NCBI GenBank assembly: GCA_900551895.1
Contig: URXX01000006.1
Span: 1 to 64,000, forward strand
DNA length: 64,000 nucleotides
Direction of reading: 5' to 3'
Origin: an uncultured Lachnospiraceae bacterium
GTDB taxonomy: Bacteria; Bacillota; Clostridia; Lachnospirales; Lachnospiraceae
The notes under the pieces were generated by a model. That model ran no database searches. It was given only the letters and a program-made list of their open reading frames with translations, and was not told the origin of the DNA. Both the position numbers and the translations under genes were made by a program. Below, in pieces: positions 10,701-19,285 of this stretch; position 1 is the first letter of the stretch, and the number at the start of each line of letters is the position of its first letter.

Positions 10701-12470
10701 CTCGGAAGCGATGCGAAGAGTGAAACAGGACTTGTTTTAGACTACGATTTTGCAAATGTAAAAGACGGTAAAGTACACGATGCAAGTGGAAATGACTATG
10801 ACGGAAAAATTACAGGGGCAAAAACGGAAGAAGAAAACGGAAAAACATGGCTGGCATTGGACGGAAAGGGAAAAGTAGAAACAGGACTTCGTTCTATGGA
10901 CTATCCATATACAGTACAGTTTGACTTAAAGCTTCCAAAAGATGCAAAGACAAAAGGCGATATATGCCTCTTTGACGGAAAGGACGGACGTTTAACAATC
11001 AAGGAAAATGGAAACTTAGGACTGAACCGTTCTTACTTTAATCAGGATTTCGGATTTAACATTCCGAAGGGCGAGGACGTGCAGTTGACTGTTGTCGGTA
11101 CACAGCAAGTAACAAAACTGTATGTAAACGGAAAACTTTCCAAAACATTATCAAGATTAAGTGATAATGAAACAGATTACGCACATTTACTTTCCACATT
11201 CGTATTCCCTCTCACAACAATCGGAGAAGGTTTAAACGGAAAGATTGCAGACATTAAAGTGTATAATAAAGCATTGTCACCGGAAAAAATCAGCGAGGTG
11301 GCAGACGGTAAAGCAGTGAAAGAGTTAAATGTATCTCAGGCAACGGCGGCAGCGGGAACAGCACAACATAAAGGAGATACAAATCAAGACGTCGATTGGA
11401 AGAAACTTCGTGTAGGCTGGAAAGCGATTGACGGTGACGGAAATACATTGGACGGTAAACATGACACAAGTGTCAGCGAAAAAGACTCCTATTTTGAGGG
11501 CGCTCATGCTGACAGCACTTTTGCGGTAGATATGCTGAAAGAACAGGAGATTAGCAAAATCGTATTGCAGTGGGACAGATCGCCGCAGAGTTTCAAAATT
11601 CAGACATCGACAGACGGAAAAACATGGACAGATGTGAAAACGGTTACAGGAGAAAATGTAAATACAATTACATTTGAAACACCGTTACATACACGTTATC
11701 TGAAAATGCAGGGAGTAAGTCTTCGCAATAAAGAAACATTTAAGTTAAGAGAGTTTGAGGCATACGAGGCTGTGGACAAAACTGAGTTAGGCAAATTGGT
11801 AGAGGACGCAGAGAAAAAACTGGAAGAACTTGGTGTGACATTTGCGGACAGAAAAGGCTATGATGCTTTAGTGGAAGCATATGCGGAAGCAAATTCTGTA
11901 TACGAAAATGCTCTTGCGGAACAGGAAAAAGTTGAAGAGGCAGAAAAAATGTTAAAAGATGCCCTTGCAAATCTTCCTGAAAAAGAAGAAAAAGTGACGG
12001 TTACATTTGATGTAGACGGAACAGAAACAGCAGTGAAACTGGACAAAGGCGAAGTATTAGGCGATAATTTCCCTGCTGATCCTGCGAAAGAGGGATTTAC
12101 TTTTAAAGGCTGGAATACGGAAAAAGACGGTACGGGAGTACAAGTAACAGCAGATACGGTTGTTGAAGAAGATATGACAGTGTACGCAGTATTTGAAAAG
12201 AATTCCGAACCGACTGATCCTGAAAATCCTGACAAACCGGATCCTGAAAACCCGAATAAGCCGGGTACTGAGAAGCCGGAGAAACCGGATAAACCAAGTC
12301 AGCCGGATACAAATAAACCGAGTCAACCGAACCCGAATAAACCGACAGTGAAACCGGAGGAACAGAAACCTGTTAAAACGGGAGATACACAGTCTCCGAT
12401 ATGGTATTTGGGACTTATGGCGGCAGCAGGTGCTGTTGTAATCGGCAAAAGAAAGAAAAAAGAAGACTAA
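7716..12470 (+). CDS. Surface GH20 beta-N-acetylhexosaminidase, multidomain, sortase-anchored
   Basis: Removes terminal beta-linked GlcNAc/GalNAc (or lacto-N-biose, which some GH20 members release) from glycans outside the cell. Parts of the 1584-residue product: signal peptide (to about 30); two F5/8 type C/CBM32-like modules (about 47-205 and 215-375, each starting with NIALNRPA/NIAKGKKVTASG-like strands and SRW motifs); GH20b domain from about 470; GH20 barrel with the catalytic Asp-Glu pair D811-E812 in NIGADEYW; LamG-like module (about 1010-1180); a further discoidin-like module; a helical FIVAR-like module; a Listeria-Bacteroides (InlB B-type) repeat near 1427-1495 (FKGWNTEKDGTG); a Pro-rich linker; VKTGDT and membrane tail. 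Third gene of the fucosidase operon. Confidence 0.93.
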   Translation: MKKKRVMALLLAATLTIGNMSSLGMTQAAGKEDSQTQEFVRTRAADKNIALNRPARASKYLDATGGNPARLPKLAFDGKGDNQTTDAQNSRWQSGDDDTFTEQWLEVDLGNSAKVSDVTVKFFAKLYGSFVIETSDSNGAKATWKEVGKLDIPSSNDQNITRKVDLTKNGQPTEVSRYLRLRFTSYNTNAAKKSIGVYECEVHGELDTPDKPNTIKGNIAKGKKVTASGVEAEAPQYKPELAVDGDKTSDTSRWSAPKMKNGNSANQNQTMQWFEINLGNEVTDITSIDLYFYKKVFSTDFVIKTKENKDDDWGEPIKTFTTESSDVSDKRVSITTVPKLKKYVRFEFNKVNTNAGGNSVSVREIEINGTQVQVPYEPESAQEVMDSVKGLDKITADMAEVPLPSVPEGYEIRVVGSEFPQVITDEGKITDYNIYDYNNMEIMLEVVNKEDENDKAQKTFQVSVPKKTQKHTDLFPQVERPNAEPKVIPSIQEWYGYNGDVKLGKDSRIIVKDNGNVNAEKVAKQFQKDMKEITGMELEIVSGQSGDANDIVIESLKKDIYSLGDEGYLLQADDKGIHITANGYNGCLYGAMTLEQVFYTQKGEFIFPKGVARDFSKYEVRGVMIDIARTPYRMDALEDIVKALAFYKINEVQFHLNDNRHVPGDANRGDYEHWKDVEGMFRLESDTYPGLATTPKKDEYYNEVYGGAPQYTKEEYKELQKMAMDYGINPISEIDAPGHSLLFTKYVKENLDEVKKKVPGVTTNINADKDWELLAMSGPKKDSAFAFMDALFDEYLDENVFLGDTVNIGADEYWKITNEERPGVQQYIRQTADNVKKHNKKVRMWGSTKQFFTNPEAAKAYNDIEIDFWANSWEDAGKRIEQDFKIVNVDSFHLYGNPGRDKRDIVNVEHVFNNWDPTVMTGSTVKKSEPNLLGAKTALWADIADMGVTERDNFERILRQAAILSEKTWGGTDATQSFEEYSFKYETLQQGPGVSLGSDAKSETGLVLDYDFANVKDGKVHDASGNDYDGKITGAKTEEENGKTWLALDGKGKVETGLRSMDYPYTVQFDLKLPKDAKTKGDICLFDGKDGRLTIKENGNLGLNRSYFNQDFGFNIPKGEDVQLTVVGTQQVTKLYVNGKLSKTLSRLSDNETDYAHLLSTFVFPLTTIGEGLNGKIADIKVYNKALSPEKISEVADGKAVKELNVSQATAAAGTAQHKGDTNQDVDWKKLRVGWKAIDGDGNTLDGKHDTSVSEKDSYFEGAHADSTFAVDMLKEQEISKIVLQWDRSPQSFKIQTSTDGKTWTDVKTVTGENVNTITFETPLHTRYLKMQGVSLRNKETFKLREFEAYEAVDKTELGKLVEDAEKKLEELGVTFADRKGYDALVEAYAEANSVYENALAEQEKVEEAEKMLKDALANLPEKEEKVTVTFDVDGTETAVKLDKGEVLGDNFPADPAKEGFTFKGWNTEKDGTGVQVTADTVVEEDMTVYAVFEKNSEPTDPENPDKPDPENPNKPGTEKPEKPDKPSQPDTNKPSQPNPNKPTVKPEEQKPVKTGDTQSPIWYLGLMAAAGAVVIGKRKKKED

Positions 12471-12490
12471 AATTCTTCTGAAAATACAGG

Positions 12491-12519
12491 TTGACGTAAC
12501 CTGTAAGTAGTGTTATGAT
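12491..12519 (+). promoter_or_regulatory. Promoter of the SAM riboswitch-metK unit
   Basis: TTGACG at 12491-12496 and TATGAT at 12514-12519 with a 17-base spacer. The -35 box lies inside the perfect inverted repeat ACAGGTT-GACGT-AACCTGT (12486-12504). Confidence 0.8.
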
Positions 12520-12557
12520 AGTCAGCGTAACAAATATATGTATTATATAGAAACTTT

Positions 12558-12709
12558 CTCTTATTCAGAGTGGTGGAGGTAAAAGGACTGATGAAGCCAC
12601 GGCAACCCCTTGTCGCAGACAGGAAGGTGCCAACCTGAGCGAGTAATCGAACAATAAGAGGATTGATTTATGAAAATATAAACAGTCCACTTTTGTGGAC
12701 TGTTTTTTT
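12558..12709 (+). promoter_or_regulatory. SAM-I (S-box) riboswitch with terminator
   Basis: The aptamer runs from CTCTTATT (12558) to AATAAGAG (12660), which pair as helix P1. Inside are the conserved S-box blocks AGAGTGGTGGAGG, GATGAAGCCACGGCAACC and AAGGTGCCAACCTGAGC in the usual order. The terminator hairpin AACAGTCCAC-TTTT-GTGGACTGTT with a T run lies at 12681-12709. When SAM is abundant the aptamer is expected to favour termination ahead of metK, giving product feedback on SAM synthesis. Confidence 0.96.
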
Positions 12710-12774
12710 GCGGAAAAAGATCATGTTCCGCGAAGAAATCCCGAAAAGAGAAAGTAAACAGAAAGGAAATGGAA

Positions 12775-13962
12775 ATGGAAAGATTATTATTTACATCAGA
12801 ATCGGTAACAGAAGGACATCCGGATAAGATTTGCGATCAAATTTCAGACGCTGTTTTGGACGCGTTAATGGAACAGGATCCAAACAGCCGTGTAGCCTGT
12901 GAGACAGCAATCACAACAGGGCTTGTTTTAGTTATGGGTGAAATTACAACAAACGCGTATGTAGATATTCAGAAAATCGTAAGAGAAACAATTAATGAAA
13001 TCGGTTACAACCGTGGGAAATACGGATTTGATGCCTATACTTGCGGTGTTATCACAGCGATTGACGAACAGTCATCAGATATTGCTATGGGTGTTGACAA
13101 AGCGTTGGAAGCAAAAGAAAATAAAATGACAGACGAAGAAATCGAGGCAATCGGTGCAGGCGATCAGGGAATGATGTTTGGATATGCTTCAAATGAAACA
13201 GAGGAACTTATGCCATATCCGATTTCACTTGCACACAAAATGGCATTACAGTTGACAAAAATCCGTAAAGACGGAACACTCCCATATTTACGTCCAGACG
13301 GAAAAACACAGGTTTCCGTAGAATATAATGAAGAAGGAAAACCGGAAAGATTAGATGCGGTTGTACTTTCTACACAACATGATCCTGAAGTAACACAGGA
13401 ACAGATTCACGAAGACATCAAAAAACACGTATTTGACGTAATTCTTCCAAAAGAAATGATTGATGAAAACACAAAATTCTTCATCAATCCTACAGGACGT
13501 TTCGTAATCGGCGGACCACATGGGGACAGCGGTGTTACAGGACGTAAAATTATTGTAGATACTTACGGCGGAATGGCTCGTCACGGCGGTGGAGCATTCT
13601 CCGGAAAAGACTGTACAAAAGTTGACCGTTCAGCGGCATACGCAGCGCGTTATGTAGCGAAAAATATTGTTGCGGCAGGAATTGCAGATAAATGTGAAAT
13701 TCAGTTATCATACGCAATCGGAGTTGCACAGCCGACTTCAATCATGGTAGATACATTCGGAACAGGAAAACTTTCTGAAGAAAAATTAGTAGAAATTATC
13801 AGAGAAAACTTTGATTTAAGACCGGCAGGAATTATCAAAATGTTAGATTTACGCCGTCCGATTTACAAACAGACAGCGGCATACGGACATTTTGGACGCA
13901 ATGATTTAGACTTGCCATGGGAAAAATTAGACAAAGCAGAAGATTTGAAAAAATATTTATAA
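12775..13962 (+). CDS. metK: S-adenosylmethionine synthetase
   Basis: Makes SAM from methionine and ATP in the cytoplasm. The family signatures are present: [13 protein letters not shown] at the N-terminus, [12 protein letters not shown], and GGGAFSGKD with [10 protein letters not shown] near the middle. The length (395 residues from the chosen start) is normal. Two ATG codons lie in frame at 12769 and 12775; I prefer 12775 because AAAGG at 12762-12766 would then be 8 bases away instead of 2, and the protein then begins [10 protein letters not shown] as in relatives. The upstream SAM-I riboswitch confirms the role by context. A palindromic repeat follows the gene at once. Confidence 0.97.
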   Translation: MERLLFTSESVTEGHPDKICDQISDAVLDALMEQDPNSRVACETAITTGLVLVMGEITTNAYVDIQKIVRETINEIGYNRGKYGFDAYTCGVITAIDEQSSDIAMGVDKALEAKENKMTDEEIEAIGAGDQGMMFGYASNETEELMPYPISLAHKMALQLTKIRKDGTLPYLRPDGKTQVSVEYNEEGKPERLDAVVLSTQHDPEVTQEQIHEDIKKHVFDVILPKEMIDENTKFFINPTGRFVIGGPHGDSGVTGRKIIVDTYGGMARHGGGAFSGKDCTKVDRSAAYAARYVAKNIVAAGIADKCEIQLSYAIGVAQPTSIMVDTFGTGKLSEEKLVEIIRENFDLRPAGIIKMLDLRRPIYKQTAAYGHFGRNDLDLPWEKLDKAEDLKKYL

Positions 13963-13970
13963 AATGTGTC

Positions 13971-14029
13971 GAAACTGTAAAAGGGGACGTAGTGAAATTG
14001 AAAAAGACTACGTCCCCTTTCACAGTTTC
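13971..14029. repeat. GGGGACGTAGT palindromic repeat, copy 1
   Basis: Left arm GAAACTGTAAAAGGGGACGTAGT and right arm ACTACGTCCCCTTTCACAGTTTC pair over about 23 bases with a 13-base loop. The same core recurs near 59144, 59420 and 63832 and in degenerate form near 50912. It lies just after metK and has no T run of its own. Confidence 0.9.
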
Positions 14030-14036
14030 TTCACAG

Positions 14037-14064
14037 TTTATAAGAATTTTATAAATGTTTATAA
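14037..14064 (+). promoter_or_regulatory. Three phased TTTATAA direct repeats
   Basis: TTTATAA occurs at 14037, 14048 and 14058, spacing 11 and 10 bases, about one helical turn each. This layout is typical of sites for OmpR/PhoB-type regulators. The block is upstream of the promoter of the two-component genes that follow, so autoregulation is a possibility. Inferred from spacing only. Confidence 0.45.
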
Positions 14065-14092
14065 GCGTTTTGGTGTCGAGCGGAAAATACCG

Positions 14093-14101
14093 TGCTATAA
14101 T
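14093..14101 (+). promoter_or_regulatory. Extended -10 promoter of the two-component operon
   Basis: TGCTATAAT at 14093-14101 is a consensus extended -10. No good -35 lies at 17 bases, which fits an activator-dependent or extended -10 promoter. Confidence 0.6.
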
Positions 14102-14152
14102 GTACACGCAAGCCTTGAGGTCAGGGCTAGGAAAACGAAAGGGAGTGTCCGT

Positions 14153-15646
14153 TTGAAGTTAAAAACGAGATTAATTACAGCATTTGTAACGGTCAGTTTT
14201 TTACCGGTTTTGTTGACGGCAATTATTATTTTCGGGCTGAGTCAGTATCAGATTAATGAAATAGAAGAGAATTATGGGATTACGGGAACGACATACAAGA
14301 ATTTTTCAAATTCCGTGCAGGTAATGAATAGTTTGACGGAGAAACCGTATCACGAGTTGAAAGAGGTTGCTTCGGAAAATCCGGGAAGATTGGACGATAT
14401 TACTTATTTGGATGAGATAAATGAGAAACTTCTTTCCAAGAACTCATATCTTATCGTGAGGTGCAACAAGAAAATCATTTATATCGGCGGTGCTGCCGAA
14501 CAGGCGAAACAGATGATTTATCAACTGCCTGAGTATGGAGAGCATGATTCTACGTCAGAAAACGGCGTATATTATGGAAACGCTCAGTCTTTAGTGAAGC
14601 AGATTGATTTTGAGCAGTCGGATAATACGCTGGGGAGCGTTTTTCTTGTGACGGATGTAAGTAATGTTATTCCGGAGGTACGTCAGTTAATTACCGATGC
14701 TTTGCTGGCAATCATCATTATTTTAGTTCTGACGGCGGCGTTGCTTATCTTTTGGATTTACAAAGGGGTGACAGGACCTCTCGGGAAAATGCAAAAGGCG
14801 GCGAAAAGCATTAAAGAAGGCAATCTTGATTTTCAGTTGGAAGCGGAAACAGATGATGAGTTGGGACAACTTTGTCAGGATTTTGAGGATATGCGTAAGC
14901 GTTTGAAATCCAATGCGGAAGAAAAGTTGCAGTATGATAAGGAAGGAAAAGAATTAATTAGCAATATTTCCCATGATTTAAAAACTCCGGTTACGGCAAT
15001 TAAAGGGTACGCTGAGGGAATTATGGACGGTGTTGCAGATACGCCTGAGAAAATGGATAAATATATCCGAACCATTTACAATAAGGCGAATGAGATGGAC
15101 AGACTGATTAATGAGTTGACATTTTATTCAAAGATAGATACGAATCGCATACCGTATAATTTCAACACTATTTCGGTAAATGATTATTTTGATGATTGTG
15201 CCGAAGATTTATCGCTGGAGTTGGAATCAAAGGGAATCACTTTTGGGTATTCCAATTATGTGGAGGGCGAACAGAAAATTATTGCCGATGCGGAGCAGTT
15301 GAAGCGTGTTATCAATAATATTGTAACAAATTCAATTAAATATATGGATAAGGAACATGGACGCATTAATCTTCGGGTGAAAGATGTTGGTGATTTTATT
15401 CAGGTGGAACTTGAAGATAATGGAAAAGGAATTTCTTCCAAAGACTTACCGAATATTTTTGATCGGTTTTATCGTACGGATGCATCACGTAATTCTTCTA
15501 AAGGGGGAAGTGGAATAGGGCTTTCTATCGTGAAGAAAATCGTTGAGGAGCATGGCGGTAAAATTTGGGCGACGAGCAAGGAAGGAACAGGAACAGTCAT
15601 GTATTTTGTGATTAGAAAATATCAGGAGGTGCCGATAAATGAATAG
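14153..15646 (+). CDS. Membrane sensor histidine kinase (HAMP type)
   Basis: A 497-residue kinase. One membrane segment lies near residues 10-30 and another near 178-198, enclosing an outside sensor region of about 145 residues; a HAMP linker, a HisKA box (ISHDLKTPVTAIKGY, phosphorylated H274) and an HATPase domain with N box (NNIVTNSIKY), DNGKGI and GGSGIGLSIVKK follow. The long open frame starts at 13964, but that would translate the palindromic repeat and the promoter. I take TTG at 14153, preceded by AAAGGGAG at 14139-14145. It overlaps the next gene, its response regulator, by 8 bases. The signal is unknown; the potassium uptake genes two genes on are a hint only. Confidence 0.92.
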   Translation: MKLKTRLITAFVTVSFLPVLLTAIIIFGLSQYQINEIEENYGITGTTYKNFSNSVQVMNSLTEKPYHELKEVASENPGRLDDITYLDEINEKLLSKNSYLIVRCNKKIIYIGGAAEQAKQMIYQLPEYGEHDSTSENGVYYGNAQSLVKQIDFEQSDNTLGSVFLVTDVSNVIPEVRQLITDALLAIIIILVLTAALLIFWIYKGVTGPLGKMQKAAKSIKEGNLDFQLEAETDDELGQLCQDFEDMRKRLKSNAEEKLQYDKEGKELISNISHDLKTPVTAIKGYAEGIMDGVADTPEKMDKYIRTIYNKANEMDRLINELTFYSKIDTNRIPYNFNTISVNDYFDDCAEDLSLELESKGITFGYSNYVEGEQKIIADAEQLKRVINNIVTNSIKYMDKEHGRINLRVKDVGDFIQVELEDNGKGISSKDLPNIFDRFYRTDASRNSSKGGSGIGLSIVKKIVEEHGGKIWATSKEGTGTVMYFVIRKYQEVPINE

Positions 15647-16328
15647 AATTTTGATTGTGGAAGATGAGGAAGCGATTGCTGACTTAGAGAAAGATTATTT
15701 AGAGTTAAGCGGATTTGAGGTAGAAGTTGCAAATGACGGTGAAGCGGGGTTGGAGAAAGCGCTCGGTGAGGATTATAATTTGATTATTTTGGATTTGATG
15801 CTTCCGGGTGTGGACGGATTTGAGATTTGCCGTCAGGTTCGCAATGAGAAAAATACACCGATTATTATGGTTTCGGCAAAGAAGGACGATATTGATAAAA
15901 TAAGAGGGCTAGGACTTGGCGCTGACGATTATATGACAAAACCGTTTAGTCCGAGCGAACTTGTGGCGAGAGTGAAAGCGCATCTCGCACGATATGAGCG
16001 TCTTATCGGCAGTACAATGGAAGAAAATAAAGTGATTGAGATAAGAGGACTTAAAATTGATACAACGGCAAGACGTGTGTGGGTAAATGGAGAAGAGAAA
16101 ACCTTTACGACAAAAGAATTTGATTTGCTTACATTTTTGGCAAGTCATCCGAACCATGTTTATACGAAAGATCAGTTGTTTAGCGAGATTTGGGATATGG
16201 AATCTATCGGGGATATTGCAACGGTAACTGTTCACATTAAAAAGATAAGGGAGAAAATAGAATTTGACACATCAAAACCGCAATATATAGAAACAATTTG
16301 GGGTGTTGGCTATCGCTTCAAAGTGTAG
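15639..16328 (+). CDS. OmpR-family response regulator
   Basis: A 229-residue regulator with an N-terminal receiver (acidic pocket EDEE, phosphorylated D52 in LIILDLMLPG, Lys in TKPFSP) and a C-terminal winged-helix DNA-binding domain (FTTKEFDLLTFLASHPNHVYTKDQL, VTVHIKKIREKI, ETIWGVGYRFKV). The start lies 8 bases inside the kinase gene behind AGGAGG, a usual sign of coupled translation and a cognate pair. A perfect 13-bp stem-loop without T run follows at 16338. Confidence 0.95.
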   Translation: MNRILIVEDEEAIADLEKDYLELSGFEVEVANDGEAGLEKALGEDYNLIILDLMLPGVDGFEICRQVRNEKNTPIIMVSAKKDDIDKIRGLGLGADDYMTKPFSPSELVARVKAHLARYERLIGSTMEENKVIEIRGLKIDTTARRVWVNGEEKTFTTKEFDLLTFLASHPNHVYTKDQLFSEIWDMESIGDIATVTVHIKKIREKIEFDTSKPQYIETIWGVGYRFKV

Positions 16329-16337
16329 TATACTAAT

Positions 16338-16368
16338 CAAAGCAAATACGTTATGTATTTGCTTTGAC
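16338..16368. terminator. Stem-loop after the response regulator
   Basis: TCAAAGCAAATAC-GTTAT-GTATTTGCTTTGA is a perfect 13-bp stem with a 5-base loop. There is no T tract, so it may be a weak terminator, an mRNA-stabilising hairpin or an operator for the next genes. Confidence 0.45.
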
Positions 16369-16404
16369 TATGTAGAAAATTGTTAGAATGCGGGGAATGG
16401 ACTT

Positions 16405-17781
16405 GTGAAGGAACGAAAGAAAAGTATAAGATTTAGCACAATGCAGTTGATTGCAGCCGGATTTTTAGGCACCATCCTTTTAGGTGGTGTCTTATTGTAT
16501 TTACCGATATGTAATACAAAACCAATTCAATTTACAGACGCTTTATTTACATCAACTTCGGCAGTGTGTGTGACCGGACTTGTGACGATTGTGCCGGCGA
16601 CACAGTTTACGGTGCTTGGAAAAGGAATTCTCCTTGTTCTGATTCAGATTGGGGGACTGGGAGTTATCGCCTGTACGTTTTCTTTCTTTTTGATTTTAAA
16701 AAAGAAGATTACGCTGCGGGAACGTATTATTATTCAGGAAACTTATAATATGGACACGCTGAGCGGTCTTGTAAAGTTTCTGATTAAGATTATTAAAGGG
16801 ACTTTTATTGTGGAGGGAGTCGGTGCAATACTGTTTTCTTTTCAGTTTGTGCGGGAATATGGACTTGTGGAGGGAGTGTGCTACTCGATTTTCCATTCTG
16901 TTTCTGCTTTTTGTAATGCGGGGATTGATATTTTGGGAAATGGCAGTTTTACGGAATATGCCACAAATCCTCTTATTAATTTTACAACGATGTCATTGAT
17001 TATTATCGGTGGTATCGGTTTTACCGTTTGGGGCGATGTGCTGAAAAATGTATTTGAAGATATTGGAAAAGAGGGGTATTCTGTCAAGAAAATATTTGCA
17101 AAGTTGACGTTACATTCTAAAATTGCCATTAGCATGACGATTGCTCTTATTTTATTCGGAACGGTCAGTTTTTTTGTTTTGGAATATGCAAATCCTGAAA
17201 CGTTTGGAAATATGACGTTTGGGGAGAAATTAATGGCATCGGGATTTCATTCGGTATCAACGAGAACGGCGGGATTTGCCACAGTTTCCCAATCGGGGCT
17301 GACAAACGGCTCGAAACTCATTACCTGTCTTTTGATGTTTGTCGGAGGTTCTCCGGCGGGTACGGCAGGCGGTGTGAAAACGACAACCGTTGCTATGCTT
17401 ATATTGGCATGCCGTTCTGCTATTAAAGGCGGAAGAGATACGGAATGTTTCGGAAGAAGAATTGCAGAAGACAATATCCGTACAGGACTTGCAGTTATTA
17501 TTCTTTCTATGGGATTTTTGATTACGGGAACAGTTATCGTTTCGGTGTTGGAATCTGATGTGGAATTTATGCGTGTATTATATGAAACAACTTCGGCTAT
17601 GGGAACGGTAGGACTGAGTGCGGATTTAACACCGCAACTGGAAACGGCAAGCAAATATGTTATTATGATGCTGATGTACATCGGGCGAATCGGACCAGTG
17701 ACAATGGCGTTGATTTTTGGAAAAGGACATACAAAAGACAGGGTAAGAGAATTACCGGAAAAACGTATTTTGGTAGGATAG
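16405..17781 (+). CDS. ktrB: KtrB/TrkH-type potassium (or sodium) uptake membrane subunit
   Basis: Pore-forming subunit of a Ktr/Trk system in the cytoplasmic membrane. The 458-residue product shows the repeated M1-P-M2 pattern with selectivity-filter segments of the type SAVCVTGL, SVSAFCNAGID, SVSTRTAGFAT and TSAMGTVGLS, each with the conserved Gly. GTG at 16405 is used as start, preceded by a modest GGGGAATGG. The gene for the regulatory subunit begins 12 bases after its stop. Discrimination between K+ and Na+ coupling cannot be read from the sequence. Confidence 0.93.
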   Translation: MKERKKSIRFSTMQLIAAGFLGTILLGGVLLYLPICNTKPIQFTDALFTSTSAVCVTGLVTIVPATQFTVLGKGILLVLIQIGGLGVIACTFSFFLILKKKITLRERIIIQETYNMDTLSGLVKFLIKIIKGTFIVEGVGAILFSFQFVREYGLVEGVCYSIFHSVSAFCNAGIDILGNGSFTEYATNPLINFTTMSLIIIGGIGFTVWGDVLKNVFEDIGKEGYSVKKIFAKLTLHSKIAISMTIALILFGTVSFFVLEYANPETFGNMTFGEKLMASGFHSVSTRTAGFATVSQSGLTNGSKLITCLLMFVGGSPAGTAGGVKTTTVAMLILACRSAIKGGRDTECFGRRIAEDNIRTGLAVIILSMGFLITGTVIVSVLESDVEFMRVLYETTSAMGTVGLSADLTPQLETASKYVIMMLMYIGRIGPVTMALIFGKGHTKDRVRELPEKRILVG

Positions 17782-17793
17782 GAGATAAGAAAA

Positions 17794-18444
17794 ATGGGAA
17801 GACAATATGCAGTATTTGGATTAGGAAATTTTGGGAAAAGCGTGGCGCTTTCTTTAGAGCGGCTTGGCTGTGAAGTACTTGTTGTAGACAAGTCTATGGA
17901 AAAAATTCAGGAAATTTCTGACGAAGTATCCTATGCGATGCGTGCGGATATTGAGGAAGCGGAAGTAATGGAAACAATCGGTGCGAGAAATTTGGACGGG
18001 GCGGTTATTGCGTTGTCTGAAAATCTTGAGGCGAGTATCGTTGCGACTATTATGGCGAAAGAAACGGGAATTCCGTATGTGATTGCGAAGGCGCAGACAG
18101 AATTGCAGGGAAGAATTTTAAAAAAAGTCGGAGCAGATGTTATTGTCTATCCGGAAAAAGAAATGGGAATTCGTATTGCGAGAGGAATTGTAGCGACAAA
18201 TTTCGCAGAATGGATTGATTTGTCTCCTGAATACAGTTTAGTTGAATGGAAAATACCGGCAAAATGGGCAGGGAAAACGTTGTTGGAATTGCGTATCCGA
18301 GAAAGAAAAGGAATTAATGTTGTAGGAATTATTCAGGGCAGCAATGTAAATCTCTCTTTTGAGCCGACAGAGCCTCTTCCGGAGGACGGTATCATTATCC
18401 TGATTGGTTCAAACAAAGTATTGCAGAAATTGAAAGAGGAGTAA
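17794..18444 (+). CDS. ktrA: KtrA/TrkA-type regulatory subunit (RCK domains)
   Basis: Cytoplasmic nucleotide-gated partner of the KtrB pore. 216 residues: RCK_N Rossmann domain with FGLGNFGKSVA (NAD/ATP-binding glycine motif) and VVDKSMEKIQ, followed by an RCK_C ligand-binding domain (about 135-216). The single-RCK length matches KtrA rather than the double-length Gram-negative TrkA. AGGAGATAAG precedes the ATG. Confidence 0.94.
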   Translation: MGRQYAVFGLGNFGKSVALSLERLGCEVLVVDKSMEKIQEISDEVSYAMRADIEEAEVMETIGARNLDGAVIALSENLEASIVATIMAKETGIPYVIAKAQTELQGRILKKVGADVIVYPEKEMGIRIARGIVATNFAEWIDLSPEYSLVEWKIPAKWAGKTLLELRIRERKGINVVGIIQGSNVNLSFEPTEPLPEDGIIILIGSNKVLQKLKEE

Positions 18445-18448
18445 GAAA

Positions 18449-19222
18449 ATGATAACAAGTACAGGCAATGCGCAGGTAAAAGAATTGTTACAATTGCAGA
18501 AGAAGAGTAAGGCGAGAAATGAGAGGAATGTTTTCGTTGTAGAGGGTATAAAAATGTTTTCGGAAGCGCCTCGAAATCGCATAGAAAAAGTGTTTATTTC
18601 CGAAACACTATTTAATAGGAAGAAACAGGAATTAAACTTGGACGGATTGAAGATAGAAATTTTGTCGGATAAAGTGTTTTCCCATGTTTCCGATACGAAA
18701 ACTCCTCAAGGAATTCTGTGCATTGTAAAACAAAAAAAGACAAAATTGGAAGAAATTTTCGCACAAAATCCGGCACATTTAATGATTTTAGACAATTTAC
18801 AGGATCCGGGAAATTTGGGGACAATTGTCAGAACAGCGGAAGGGGCCGGGGTGAGCGGTATTATTTTAAGTAAAGACTGCGTAGATATTTACAATCCAAA
18901 GACAATCCGCTCTACAATGGGTTCGATTTACCGAATGCCGTTTTTATATGTGGAGGATTTGGAAAACACAATCGATGAAGTGAAAAAACAGGGTATCAAA
19001 GTATACGCTGCTCACTTGCAGGGAAAAAATAATTATGACGAAGAAAATTATAAGACAGGCTGTGCTTTTTTGATTGGAAATGAGGGAAACGGACTGCGTG
19101 ATGAAATCGCCGAAAAGGCTGATATTTGGGTAAAAATCCAGATGCACGGGCAGGTAGAATCATTGAATGCGGCAATCGCTTCTTCCATACTGATGTTTGA
19201 AGTCTGCAGACAGCGAAGATAA
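18449..19222 (+). CDS. SpoU/TrmH-family RNA 2'-O-methyltransferase
   Basis: A 257-residue SPOUT methyltransferase using SAM. The N-terminal substrate-binding domain (RNERNVFVVEGIKMFSEA) is followed by the knotted catalytic domain with motif 1 (DNLQDPGNLGTIVRTAEGAGV), motif 2 (FLIGNEGNGLRDEI) and motif 3 (VESLNAAIASSILMFE). Close to the 23S rRNA Gm2251-type RlmB group, but the target base cannot be assigned. Starts 4 bases after ktrA, so likely in the same transcript. Confidence 0.92.
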   Translation: MITSTGNAQVKELLQLQKKSKARNERNVFVVEGIKMFSEAPRNRIEKVFISETLFNRKKQELNLDGLKIEILSDKVFSHVSDTKTPQGILCIVKQKKTKLEEIFAQNPAHLMILDNLQDPGNLGTIVRTAEGAGVSGIILSKDCVDIYNPKTIRSTMGSIYRMPFLYVEDLENTIDEVKKQGIKVYAAHLQGKNNYDEENYKTGCAFLIGNEGNGLRDEIAEKADIWVKIQMHGQVESLNAAIASSILMFEVCRQRR

Positions 19223-19241
19223 AAATTTTTAGGCATAGGGG

Positions 19242-19270
19242 TTGACAAGCAAATCTTTTAGTGTTAGTAT
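19242..19270 (+). promoter_or_regulatory. Upstream promoter of the cell-wall hydrolase gene
   Basis: TTGACA at 19242-19247, 17-base spacer, TAGTAT at 19265-19270. A second -10 lies downstream at 19331. Confidence 0.65.
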
Positions 19271-19285
19271 GCTCCAAGACAACTT

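Larger units (their letters stand above)
12471..12774. other. Intergenic region with promoter, SAM-I riboswitch and terminator
   Basis: No gene is present. The stretch holds the promoter at 12491-12519, an inverted repeat over its -35 box, the SAM-I aptamer and its terminator. I see no U-rich hairpin that would end the GH20 operon before this promoter. Confidence 0.85.

Noticed and set aside
11858..12235. Minus-strand frame of 125 codons inside the GH20 gene
   Set aside because: Ser/Phe-rich mirror of a Glu/Lys-rich coding region; no start signal.
13964..14152. N-terminal extension of the first histidine kinase
   Set aside because: It would translate the palindromic repeat and promoter; TTG 14153 with GGGAG fits the usual kinase start.
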